Shown in pieces: positions 9,494 to 19,012 of a DNA stretch of 33,984 nt (the stretch's first letter is position 1; every line of letters begins with the position of its first letter). The position numbers were made by a program, and so were the translations under genes. This DNA comes from Chitinophaga pinensis (GTDB lineage Bacteria; Bacteroidota; Bacteroidia; Chitinophagales; Chitinophagaceae): the NCBI GenBank assembly GCA_943327275.2, contig CALPWM020000004.1:1-33984 (forward strand), in the 5' to 3' direction. The notes under the pieces were generated by a model. The model searched no databases. It worked only from the letters and a program-made list of their open reading frames with translations, and was not told where the DNA came from.

Positions 9494-9577
9494 GCCCAGG
9501 TGGCGAAATTGGTAGACGCACTGTGTTCAGGTCGCAGCGTTCGCAAGGATGTGCTGGTTCGAATCCAGTCCTGGGCA
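9494..9577 (+). tRNA. tRNA-Leu (anticodon CAG)
   Basis: A class II tRNA with acceptor GCCCAGG/CCTGGGC, a D-arm containing AAATTGGTAGAC, an anticodon stem CTGTG/CGCAG with loop TTCAGGT (anticodon CAG, 9528-9530), a long variable arm around CGTTCGCAAGGATG, and a T-arm with loop TTCGAAT. The discriminator base is A; CCA is not encoded. It decodes CUG. The 3' end is partly duplicated 172 bases downstream. Confidence 0.97.
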
Positions 9578-9582
9578 CGAAT

Positions 9583-9615
9583 AAAAAAGTCCTGCACGAA
9601 GTGCGGGATTTTTTT
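9583..9615 (+). terminator. Terminator after tRNA-Leu
   Basis: CCTGCAC (9591-9597), a GAA loop, GTGCGGG (9601-9607) with one G-U pair, flanked by an A run and followed by seven T residues. It is placed 14 bases after the tRNA end. Confidence 0.75.
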
Positions 9616-9692
9616 ATGGCCGCGACCGAAGCTTGCTTCGGGGAGCGGACAGAAAAAATACCGGGGTGAGCGAAGCGAGCCAGGACTTTTTT
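9583..9692. repeat. Composite inverted-repeat element behind tRNA-Leu
   Basis: A perfect 12-bp inverted repeat (AAAAAAGTCCTG 9583-9594 and CAGGACTTTTTT 9681-9692) encloses further hairpins, including CCGAAGC/GCTTCGG (9626-9641) and a GAGCGAAGCGAGC-type palindrome near 9669-9680. There is no credible ORF. The layout resembles extragenic palindromic or small non-autonomous elements, but no second full copy is present in this window. Confidence 0.55.
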
Positions 9693-9733
9693 GTTAGTAA
9701 GCCCCCCCGCAGGACAATTGGATCACCGCAGGT

Positions 9734-9750
9734 AATCCAGTCCTGGACAC
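9734..9750 (+). repeat. Second copy of the tRNA-Leu 3' end
   Basis: AATCCAGTCCTGGACAC matches the tRNA T-arm/acceptor sequence at 9562-9578 in 16 of 17 positions, in the same orientation, 172 bases downstream and 6 bases before the stop of the next gene. Direct repeats of a tRNA 3' end are the usual scar or attachment site of integrative elements. No integrase is seen, so this could also be a decayed tRNA fragment. Confidence 0.55.
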
Positions 9751-9756
9751 AAACGG

Positions 9757-10464
9757 CTAAAACAAATCCCTACCATCGGTTACAAGATGCAGGCCATTGA
9801 ACTTCCCTTTGTCAAAGTCAATGCGATTGGCTTTTACTGCCACAGGAAATCTGCCAGTCCCGGCAACCATCTTCAAAGTATTGTTTTTGGTGGAAGAAAA
9901 CTCGATCTTATTGCTGGCGGACTTCTTCAGTGCATTGATGATCTTGCTGTTGATTTTACTGTCTGTTTCCATTTCTGCCACCAGTTGTTCAGCAGTTACC
10001 AAGCCTGTTATCACGAGCAGGTTGTTGCGATTGGCATTGCGCAGCAACACTGGGTTAGGGTGAAGAAAATCTGCATCGCTGAGAAAGTCTGTCAGGCTTC
10101 CCGTTGGCACCACTTCTGTGATGGCGTTTCTATAAGAGATGCTTAGTTTTTTACCGCCGCTGATTGCTGCACTGAAATCAATGGGAGGTATGCCGACGGA
10201 TTGCATCCATTCCTGCACCATGGTGATTCCAATTTGGAAAGCATACTCGTTCTTCTCTGTATCCTTGATGTCGAGGCCGGGATCTTTGGTGATGCGCAGC
10301 TTTTTGTTGCTGTTGAATGCATGCAGGATATTGGCGTAATAAAGTTCTGGCTGGTTGAAACCCTCTTTCAGCCATAGCTGCAGGGGTTTTTGATTGCGGA
10401 CAGGACCGTCGATAAGATCGTAGCCCGCTTCACGGAGGTGTTGCTGCAGGGAGGTGGTTGCCAT
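9757..10464 (-). CDS. Bacterial gasdermin-like pore-forming protein
   Basis: I read this as a bacterial gasdermin (bGSDM), the cytoplasmic precursor of a membrane pore that kills the cell during phage defence once a protease removes its short C-terminal segment. Support, from recalled family patterns: the N-terminus HLREAGYDLIDGPVRNQKPL, followed by LQLWLKEG, matches the bGSDM start (long helix, Y-x-L-x-x-x-P, then P-L-x-L-x-x-x-G). The middle SLTDFLSDADF, then a helix, then NNLLVITGLVTAEQLVAEME, matches the strand-helix-strand core. The end MVAGTGRFPVAVKANRIDFD fits the last core strands. At 235 residues it is slightly short, and only about 7 residues follow the last predicted strand. It contains no cysteine at all, so the usual N-terminal palmitoylated Cys is missing. 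No protease gene is adjacent. A minus-strand TATATTTA lies shortly upstream of the start. An unrelated beta-rich protein is the alternative. Confidence 0.7.
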   Translation of the reverse strand: MATTSLQQHLREAGYDLIDGPVRNQKPLQLWLKEGFNQPELYYANILHAFNSNKKLRITKDPGLDIKDTEKNEYAFQIGITMVQEWMQSVGIPPIDFSAAISGGKKLSISYRNAITEVVPTGSLTDFLSDADFLHPNPVLLRNANRNNLLVITGLVTAEQLVAEMETDSKINSKIINALKKSASNKIEFSSTKNNTLKMVAGTGRFPVAVKANRIDFDKGKFNGLHLVTDGRDLF

Positions 10465-10548
10465 GGTTGTAGCGATAAAATGGTGTCTATAAATATAACA
10501 ATATTTAGAAAGAGAAAAGCTGATGTACTTGTATCATCACAATCCTCC

Positions 10549-10560
10549 ATTTGATCAAAT
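10549..10560. promoter_or_regulatory. 12-bp palindrome upstream of the gasdermin-like gene
   Basis: ATTTGATCAAAT is a perfect palindrome 85 bases upstream of the start codon at 10464, in a 145-base gap otherwise lacking features. An imperfect dyad (TGATG...CATCA, 10521-10539) sits between them. It could be an operator; this is position-based inference only. Confidence 0.25.
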
Positions 10561-10609
10561 TCCTTGTACAACGAAATCAGCATTTGAATTGAGTGAAGAA
10601 AAATCAGGC

Positions 10610-10642
10610 AAAAAAAAGGTGGTCCGTTTCTGGACCACCTTT
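10610..10642 (-). terminator. Rho-independent terminator of katG
   Basis: AAAGGTGGTCC (10615-10625) and GGACCACCTTT (10632-10642) form a perfect 11-bp stem with a 6-base loop. On the minus strand it runs into T residues. It lies 21 bases past the katG stop codon. Confidence 0.9.
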
Positions 10643-10663
10643 GCAATATCAACAGTATTATTT

Positions 10664-12913
<2,250 letters not shown>

Positions 12914-13020
12914 TTACAACATATCGTCCTTGGTAACTTTATAAAAGCGGAAATGTTCGGATTTTTTACAAAAAAATGATAATTCCTGGGCGAGGCTCAG
13001 ATACCGAAAGCACATAACAT

Positions 13021-13065
13021 TGATAATATCAAATGATACTATCATGAAGCCTCCCCATGATATCA
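13021..13065. promoter_or_regulatory. Cluster of three TGATA-TATCA dyads upstream of katG
   Basis: TGATAATATCA (13021-13031) and TGATACTATCA (13034-13044) are inverted repeats around a single central base, with centres 13 bp apart. TGATATCA (13058-13065) is a third, gapless copy. They lie 141-185 bases upstream of the katG start, in the gap behind the Gfo/Idh gene. Repeated AT-rich dyads suit a peroxide- or metal-responsive repressor such as a Fur/PerR-type protein, but no box is matched exactly. Confidence 0.35.
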
Positions 13066-13111
13066 GTGCTGAAATTCTCGTTTAAATAGCCCTCAGCGTA
13101 AACATCTATCC

Positions 13112-14557
13112 CTAAAAATCATATTTCTTCCTTCTCGGGCGAGACAACATCGCAGTTGCTTCCTTGTCTTCTTTCTTGAATTTTTCAGTCTTCGGATCCC
13201 AATAAATTTTGCGCTTCACTTTCATGGCAATCTGGTGCAATAAACAGGTGCTGCAAGAGCGATGCCCCACTTCAATGGGCGCAACAGGCTCTTTCCTGGA
13301 TTTGATACAGTCCAGCCAGTTGGCATGCTGATCAGGACTGTCATATAATTTGGTTTCGTTGGCACCGATAACAGACTGCAGGAGCTTGGGATTGCTGGCA
13401 TCAATGGGTTTCACGCCAGATCCATCGGCAACGGGATCAGAATCGGTAACCCTGTAATTGCCCCTTGTCACCCAAATCCATCCTTCAGTTCCAATGAACT
13501 TGACACCATTGGGAAGCTCGTTGGAAACGGTCATGCGCACGCCATTTTCATAGAGTGCTTCAGTTTTGAAAATGCCATGCACGTCCCAAAGCCCGCTGTA
13601 ATTGGGGTCATCGGTTGGGAAACTGCCATTTCCCCAGACCTCGATGGGTCCGCTGTACTCCATTCCCATTCCCCAATGGGCAATATCGATATGATGGGCG
13701 CCCCATCCTGTAATCATTCCTGCACCAAATTGCTCGCAACGCAACCAGCCTGGCCTGTTGCCTATGCCCCTGGGGCTGGCATCCTGACCATGCACGCGGT
13801 CTTGCGTGTAGTATACTTCAGGTGTTGCACCCAACCAAGCATCATAATCAAGCGTGGCGGGAACGGGCATGATGGCCTTGTTTCCACCGCCAGGATCGCC
13901 AGGAAGACCCACTTCAACACTAACCAATTGACCGATCCTGCCGTTGCGCACCAACTCACAGGCTTTCTTGAACTGTGGCCATGGGCTGACAGAGCGCTGC
14001 TGGCTTCCCATTTGCAGGATCCTGCCGGTTTTCTTGACAGCATTGGCCAATATCCTTCCTTCCTCGATGGTCAATGATGCCGGCTTCTGCAGGTAAACAT
14101 CTTTTCCCGCATTGACCGCATGCACACCCACAATTGCATGCTGGTGATCCGGCAAACTGATGTGCACGGCATCAATATCCTTGTTCTTCAACATCTCCTT
14201 GTAATCGTAATACACCTTGATGTCCCAATCTCCCTTCAATCCTCCGTTGAAAGCTGAGGACCTTATATAATTATTTTTCACTGCAGCAACACCAGCATCA
14301 GCGCGCAACCTGTCTACATCGCAGACAGCCATGATGCGAGCGCCGGCATAGCGGGAAATCCCTGTCATGTCATGCGAAGTAGAAATCCTTCCACATCCGA
14401 TCGATGCAACATTGATCATGTTGCTCGGCGCGTTTTTTCCAAATACGCTGGCAGGAACAATGGTGGGCATCCCACTAAAAAACAGGGATCCCGTGGCCAG
14501 CTTGGCGGAAGTGTTGAGGAAGTTTCTACGGCTTTGCGCTTTATCTAATTTTTTCAT
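13112..14557 (-). CDS. Gfo/Idh/MocA family oxidoreductase with Tat signal
   Basis: An NAD(P)-dependent sugar oxidoreductase predicted to fold in the cytoplasm and be exported. I chose the start at MKKLDKAQSRRNFLNTSAKL, a twin-arginine signal (Arg10-Arg11); the longer form has 9 extra residues and looks less natural. The Rossmann motif MINVASIGCGRISTSHDM follows, then AVHISLPDHQHAIVGVHA and the family K-P motif DVYLQKPASLTIEEGR (Gln in place of the common Glu). The C-terminal substrate domain includes GWGAHHIDIAHWGMGMEYSG. At about 482 residues it matches the exported Bacteroidota subgroup. It begins 53 bases after the DUF6807 gene, so the two probably form an operon. The substrate is probably a sugar or an oxidised glycoside. 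Confidence 0.9.
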   Translation of the reverse strand: MKKLDKAQSRRNFLNTSAKLATGSLFFSGMPTIVPASVFGKNAPSNMINVASIGCGRISTSHDMTGISRYAGARIMAVCDVDRLRADAGVAAVKNNYIRSSAFNGGLKGDWDIKVYYDYKEMLKNKDIDAVHISLPDHQHAIVGVHAVNAGKDVYLQKPASLTIEEGRILANAVKKTGRILQMGSQQRSVSPWPQFKKACELVRNGRIGQLVSVEVGLPGDPGGGNKAIMPVPATLDYDAWLGATPEVYYTQDRVHGQDASPRGIGNRPGWLRCEQFGAGMITGWGAHHIDIAHWGMGMEYSGPIEVWGNGSFPTDDPNYSGLWDVHGIFKTEALYENGVRMTVSNELPNGVKFIGTEGWIWVTRGNYRVTDSDPVADGSGVKPIDASNPKLLQSVIGANETKLYDSPDQHANWLDCIKSRKEPVAPIEVGHRSCSTCLLHQIAMKVKRKIYWDPKTEKFKKEDKEATAMLSRPRRKKYDF

Positions 14558-14610
14558 GGCAATGCGATTGTTTTGGTTGGGCAATAATGAATAGGTGCTG
14601 TTGCTGTAAT

Positions 14611-15891
14611 TTACTTGCTTTTTTCGCTTGCGCGATGATTGTTTTGATTTTTATTGAGGGCTATTGCAGGAGGATGGGCGAATCCCTGCCAGGCACTCTC
14701 GGCCTTGGCCTGGTCAAACTTACCATTGAAGACCACCAGCCTGTATTTCAAGACATAGGTTTTGCCGGGCTCCAGCAACCAGTTCCTGTCTTTTGTAGGA
14801 GCAAAACTGAAAAACATATCCCCCCTGCCATTGGTATTCAAGGTCCAGATGCGCATAGGCTCAGGAAAATTATAGTTGGTGGGGTAAGCAAGAAATGCCA
14901 CACCACCGTTATCGTTCCCAGGCAATTCACCCTGAACGATGCACCATTTGGCCCTGCTGCCGTCGGTATCTTTTCTGGTTTTGCCCTCAGACGTCAGTAC
15001 TTCACAATTGGTATTGTTCCAGAATTCAGTGGTTCTCCAGCCCATGCCGGCATAGCGGTATTCAAGAATATTAAACGGACTTTCAGTGGCACAATTCATT
15101 TGAGAGGTGATGTCAACAATATAATAATCCTGGTCTTTCTCGGGTTGATAGACCCTGATGGTTTGCAATTCATTAAGCGCAACTTTTTCACCGCCACCTT
15201 TCTTGAAAACAACATGCTCATGCAGGGCCTGAATTTCTGAAAACACTGGGCCTTCCGTTTTGGAAACCAGTTTCGCAAAACGAACGGTCCCCTTTTTGGC
15301 GTTGAGGTTCCAAAAATCAACCGTGTCCTTTTCAAATGCCACATGCGTCCAGGGATTCCAGATGCCATAATGATGGTAATGATCCGGAGCCTGAATCCTC
15401 GTCAGCTCCTGCCCATGCGGTGTCCAGAGCGGATGGATAAAACCACTTCGTTTGAAAACAGTATCAATTTTTGCAGGGGGATACACCGTTGCATCATTGT
15501 AGCGCAAGAGGTTCTTGTTGTTCGCATTGAAGGTGATATCTGTCGGGCTTTTTATTGCTTTGATGGGATTGAAATTGGATGAAGCAGCAAGCCCCAACAC
15601 ATAGGTAAACTCCGTTTTGCCCTTGGGATTGACCAACCAATGCATGCTTCTTTGCCCTTCATGCTTTATCTGAAAAGCAATGGGAACTTGTCTTTGTCCT
15701 TGCACCTCAAACAAAGCCAGTGCAGAGTCTGCAACATAGCTGAGTTCATCAAGGTTGATGCTTACTGGCACATCAACAAGATTGGTTGTCTTATCGAGCT
15801 TAACAGAGAAGGAAGCAATTTGCTGGGCACTTGTTTGAAAAAAACAAAGCGAAAAACAAGCTGCAAGAAAATAGGAATGCATTTTTTTCAT
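14611..15891 (-). CDS. DUF6807 (PmoA-like) exported protein
   Basis: A secreted protein of the DUF6807 family, common in Bacteroidota and Planctomycetota next to Gfo/Idh oxidoreductases. The biochemical role is unknown to me. The signal peptide is MKKMHSYFLAACFSLCFFQTSAQ. The family hallmark is the His-rich stretch around PDHYHHYGIWNPWTHV (mid-protein), preceded by FIHPLWTPHGQELT. Later FNILEYRYAGMGWRTTEFWN and GVAFLAYPTNYNFPEPMRIW are typical. The 426-residue length is normal. It is the first gene of the pair with the Gfo/Idh oxidoreductase, which supports a role in periplasmic sugar modification. Confidence 0.8.
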   Translation of the reverse strand: MKKMHSYFLAACFSLCFFQTSAQQIASFSVKLDKTTNLVDVPVSINLDELSYVADSALALFEVQGQRQVPIAFQIKHEGQRSMHWLVNPKGKTEFTYVLGLAASSNFNPIKAIKSPTDITFNANNKNLLRYNDATVYPPAKIDTVFKRSGFIHPLWTPHGQELTRIQAPDHYHHYGIWNPWTHVAFEKDTVDFWNLNAKKGTVRFAKLVSKTEGPVFSEIQALHEHVVFKKGGGEKVALNELQTIRVYQPEKDQDYYIVDITSQMNCATESPFNILEYRYAGMGWRTTEFWNNTNCEVLTSEGKTRKDTDGSRAKWCIVQGELPGNDNGGVAFLAYPTNYNFPEPMRIWTLNTNGRGDMFFSFAPTKDRNWLLEPGKTYVLKYRLVVFNGKFDQAKAESAWQGFAHPPAIALNKNQNNHRASEKSK

Positions 15892-15968
15892 GGCAAAGTT
15901 TTAACCCATTAAAGCTAATGAATTATTGGATTGCAGTTGCCATCCTTGCCATTGTAGAGAGGCTTTCT

Positions 15969-17450
15969 TTATTGGGATTCCAACGAAGCCAAATACCGAT
16001 CTGCATTGTCCAAATGCAATTGCCTTTTTTGCTCCGGCATTTTGTCAAAGGTTTTGACAAGCATGCCCAGCCTTGGATTCTGTAAAAAGAAATCACGGTG
16101 AACATGCATAAAACGCCAAAACAATGCATCCCAAACAGCCTGCCATTCACCCTTGGGATAGTCACTCATTTTCATGAGGTAATTGCTGCCACTGATATAG
16201 GGTTTTGTTGACATCAAACCGCCATCGGCAAACTGGCTCATACCATACACGTTGGGTACCATCACCCAGTCATATGCATCAATGAACATTTCCATGAACC
16301 AGCGATAGACCTCGTTAGGATCAAATTCGCAGAGCAACATAAAATTACCGAGCACCATCAGTCTTTCAATGTGATGACAATAGCCTGTCTCCAAAATCTT
16401 TTTAATGGTGATGTCGATGGGCTCAATACCAGTAGTGCCCTTCCAAAACGAAGCAGGAATTTTTCGGGTAAAACCCCAGTAGTTGCGGGTCCTTTCTACG
16501 TTGCCCTTGAGTTCATATACAGCACGAATGAACTCTCTCCAACCAAGGATCTGACGGATGAATCCCTCCAAAGAATTGATGGGAATATCATTTGCGCTTG
16601 CATAGGTCAAAGCCTGGTCAATGACATATGCAGGGGTCAACAAACCAACATTGAGCATGGGCGTCAACACCCCATGGTGAAGAAATATTTCTTTTGCAAC
16701 AATGGCATCCTCATAGGCCCCAAATTCAGCAAACCGCTTGGCGAAAAATTCCTTCAGCCATTGTTTGCTGTCTGCAAAATTGGTTGGATAAATGAATTGA
16801 GTATTGATGCTTCCATAATTGTTTGGAAAATATTGTCTCACATATTGAACAGCCTCTTCGTACAATTCATCCGATTCCAGGAATTGTAGTTTTGGAGGCG
16901 TTTTTCCTTTGGGATATTTCAAACGGTTTTCGTCATCAAATGTCCACTTCCCACCAGTAGGGATTTTATCCGTATCCATCAAAATATTTCTTTGCTGGCG
17001 CTGGTATTTGTAAAAATCAGTCTGGAACATTCTTTTCCTGCCGGAAAAATATTGTGCATTTTCTTCAGCAGTCATCAAAAAAAGCGGAGAAGCATTTTTA
17101 TGGGCATTTAAACCGTGCTTATCGCAGGATTGTTTAATGCGCTTTTCAAGCCATTGATCTGTTGTATCAATGTACTCAAATGAATCAATGCCAGTTGATT
17201 TGATATGGGCAACCAGTTTCCTTATATCAGACAAATCATTGAAAGCATCGATGTACTCAACATGTATATTGAGAGAAGCAAGGTGGCTTTGATAGGCCTT
17301 CATGCTGGCGCGATGAAACAGAATTTTCTGTTGATGAAAATTATATTGTTTGAAATAAAGCCATTCTTCAACAAGGTAAATGGTATCACATTTTTCGAGG
17401 AGGGGATTTTGCTCAAAAAGTTGATGCGGAAAAAGAATGCCTATCCTCAT
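15969..17450 (-). CDS. Photolyase-related protein (FeS-BCP/COG3046 type) without the FeS cysteines
   Basis: Belongs to the deoxyribodipyrimidine photolyase-related family whose studied members are light-driven (6-4) DNA photolyases with FAD and a 4Fe-4S cluster. The N-terminal alpha/beta domain starts MRIGILFPHQLFEQNPLL; the FAD domain includes GWREFIRAVYELKG, GYCHHIERLMVLGNFMLLCE, IDAYDWVMVPNVYGMSQFAD and STKPYISGSNYLMKMSDY. In FeS-containing relatives the segment after SDY carries three Cys and a loop; here it reads PKGEWQAVWDALFWRFM, shorter and without cysteine. The protein has only four Cys, all before that point. A cluster is therefore unlikely. It is the last gene of a three-photolyase operon, 59 bases behind its neighbour. 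Confidence 0.85.
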   Translation of the reverse strand: MRIGILFPHQLFEQNPLLEKCDTIYLVEEWLYFKQYNFHQQKILFHRASMKAYQSHLASLNIHVEYIDAFNDLSDIRKLVAHIKSTGIDSFEYIDTTDQWLEKRIKQSCDKHGLNAHKNASPLFLMTAEENAQYFSGRKRMFQTDFYKYQRQQRNILMDTDKIPTGGKWTFDDENRLKYPKGKTPPKLQFLESDELYEEAVQYVRQYFPNNYGSINTQFIYPTNFADSKQWLKEFFAKRFAEFGAYEDAIVAKEIFLHHGVLTPMLNVGLLTPAYVIDQALTYASANDIPINSLEGFIRQILGWREFIRAVYELKGNVERTRNYWGFTRKIPASFWKGTTGIEPIDITIKKILETGYCHHIERLMVLGNFMLLCEFDPNEVYRWFMEMFIDAYDWVMVPNVYGMSQFADGGLMSTKPYISGSNYLMKMSDYPKGEWQAVWDALFWRFMHVHRDFFLQNPRLGMLVKTFDKMPEQKRQLHLDNADRYLASLESQ

Positions 17451-17509
17451 GTTCGATTGAATTGTTGTTTATGCAACAGATAGGAATACAAATAGTTTCC
17501 GGTGGATGG

Positions 17510-19012
17510 TTATTTTGTTTTTCGGGTTGAAGTCCTTCTGCCTGAAGTATTGACGTGCTTGCTTAAAATCCTGCTGCCTTCTGTTTTAACGGCAGTTGTT
17601 TTTTTGAAACCCCAGACCTGATCACTGGCTGTTTTGCGTGTGGCCTCAATGTCTACAATGGGGTTGGGATAGTCCTTGCCAATAATCACCTGATAAAAAT
17701 CCTGTTCCATTGCACTCATTTTCCAGGGCTCGTGTATCAGCGCTGCAGGAACATTTTTTAATTCGGGCATCCATTGCTTGATGAATACACCCTCCGAATC
17801 ATGATCTTCTGAATTTTTGAGGGGGTTATAGATCCGAATGGTATTGATGCCTGTAACACCAGACTGCATTTGCAATTGAGGATAGTGGATGCCAGGTTCG
17901 TAATCCAAAAACTGTCTCGCCAAAAAATGAAGGTCGCGCCAGTCTTGCCAGAGATTGAAGACAAAAAAAGAAACCACCATGGCCCTCATCCTGAAATTGA
18001 TATAGCCTGTTTCTACCAAACAACGCATGCAGGCATCCACAATCGGCACTCCGGTTTTGCCTTCCTGCCAGGCCTTGATATAGTCTTCGTTCCTGGGTTT
18101 TACAATGGTATCGTAAGCGGAGTTGATGTTGTAAAATTCCATGCGGCATTCATCTTCAAATTTTTGCATGAAATGACAATGCCAATGCAAGCGCGAAATA
18201 AAATTTGAAAGCGCCCTTTTGTTGCTGGCCAGCGCATAGTGCTGAGCAGTATGCTGAAAGACCATACGCATGCTGATGTTGCCATAACTGAGGTAAGGCG
18301 AAATCCTGCTGCATCCTTTCCGGCTCAATGCCGGCTTGGAAATGTATTTTGAATAGTTGACATAACGTTCCGATAAAAAACTCTTCAGGTATTTCCAGGC
18401 AAAGGTTTCACCACCGTGTTGGAAAGAGGGATGCGGTGTTCGGATGGCAGGATCAAGCTCAGGCCCCTTGATATTATCATAGATTGCATCATCCAACAAA
18501 ATGGTCTTTAGGTTTTGTAAGTCTAATGGTTGTGCTGCCTGCAGCATGGTCTCTTTCCAGCGCTGTTGCCATTCTTTTCTGGACTTCAGTTTTCTGACAA
18601 CACCATTGTGACGGGATTCTTTCCAGACAATATTGTTGATGGAGCAATATTCCTTCACAGCAAGATCCCTGTCGTAGGTAATTTTATTCCCAATTTCCTG
18701 GTGAGAAAAAATCGCCTTGATTGTATACTCTTGATTCAATGCTTGAAAAACAGGAACCACCTCTTGGTGAAAAATATGGATGCGCGCATGGATGCCATCC
18801 AGTTTGGATTGCATGTCTTGCAAGGATTGGTAGACAAAACGCCAATGACGCGTATCACTGTCATCATAGTTCATTACCGATGGCTCAAAACAATAGACCA
18901 GCAAAATGGGTAATCCATTCGCTTGTGCCAAGGTAAGCGGCTCGTGGTCCGTGAGCCGCAAATCACGCTTGAACCAAACGATGGCAATGTCTTGTTTTTC
19001 CGCTTTGTCCAT
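17510..19012 (-). CDS. Photolyase/cryptochrome family protein with two-domain architecture and non-canonical FAD pocket
   Basis: A light-dependent DNA repair or cryptochrome-like flavoprotein. The N-terminal alpha/beta (antenna) domain is clear: [20 protein letters not shown], followed by [10 protein letters not shown]. The helical FAD domain follows from about residue 200 ([64 protein letters not shown]). Where classical photolyases have the D-x-A-x-N...W-Q-W stretch, this one has [20 protein letters not shown], then [16 protein letters not shown] and FIKQWMPEL. This marks a distinct subfamily. A basic tail ([10 protein letters not shown]) ends the protein. Its ATG follows directly on the TAA of the upstream gene, implying translational coupling. 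Whether it repairs DNA cannot be told. Confidence 0.88.
   Translation of the reverse strand: MDKAEKQDIAIVWFKRDLRLTDHEPLTLAQANGLPILLVYCFEPSVMNYDDSDTRHWRFVYQSLQDMQSKLDGIHARIHIFHQEVVPVFQALNQEYTIKAIFSHQEIGNKITYDRDLAVKEYCSINNIVWKESRHNGVVRKLKSRKEWQQRWKETMLQAAQPLDLQNLKTILLDDAIYDNIKGPELDPAIRTPHPSFQHGGETFAWKYLKSFLSERYVNYSKYISKPALSRKGCSRISPYLSYGNISMRMVFQHTAQHYALASNKRALSNFISRLHWHCHFMQKFEDECRMEFYNINSAYDTIVKPRNEDYIKAWQEGKTGVPIVDACMRCLVETGYINFRMRAMVVSFFVFNLWQDWRDLHFLARQFLDYEPGIHYPQLQMQSGVTGINTIRIYNPLKNSEDHDSEGVFIKQWMPELKNVPAALIHEPWKMSAMEQDFYQVIIGKDYPNPIVDIEATRKTASDQVWGFKKTTAVKTEGSRILSKHVNTSGRRTSTRKTK

Noticed and set aside
9463-9697. Small ORFs overlapping the tRNA-Leu gene
   Set aside because: They read through the tRNA and its terminator in two frames; no signal or family resemblance.
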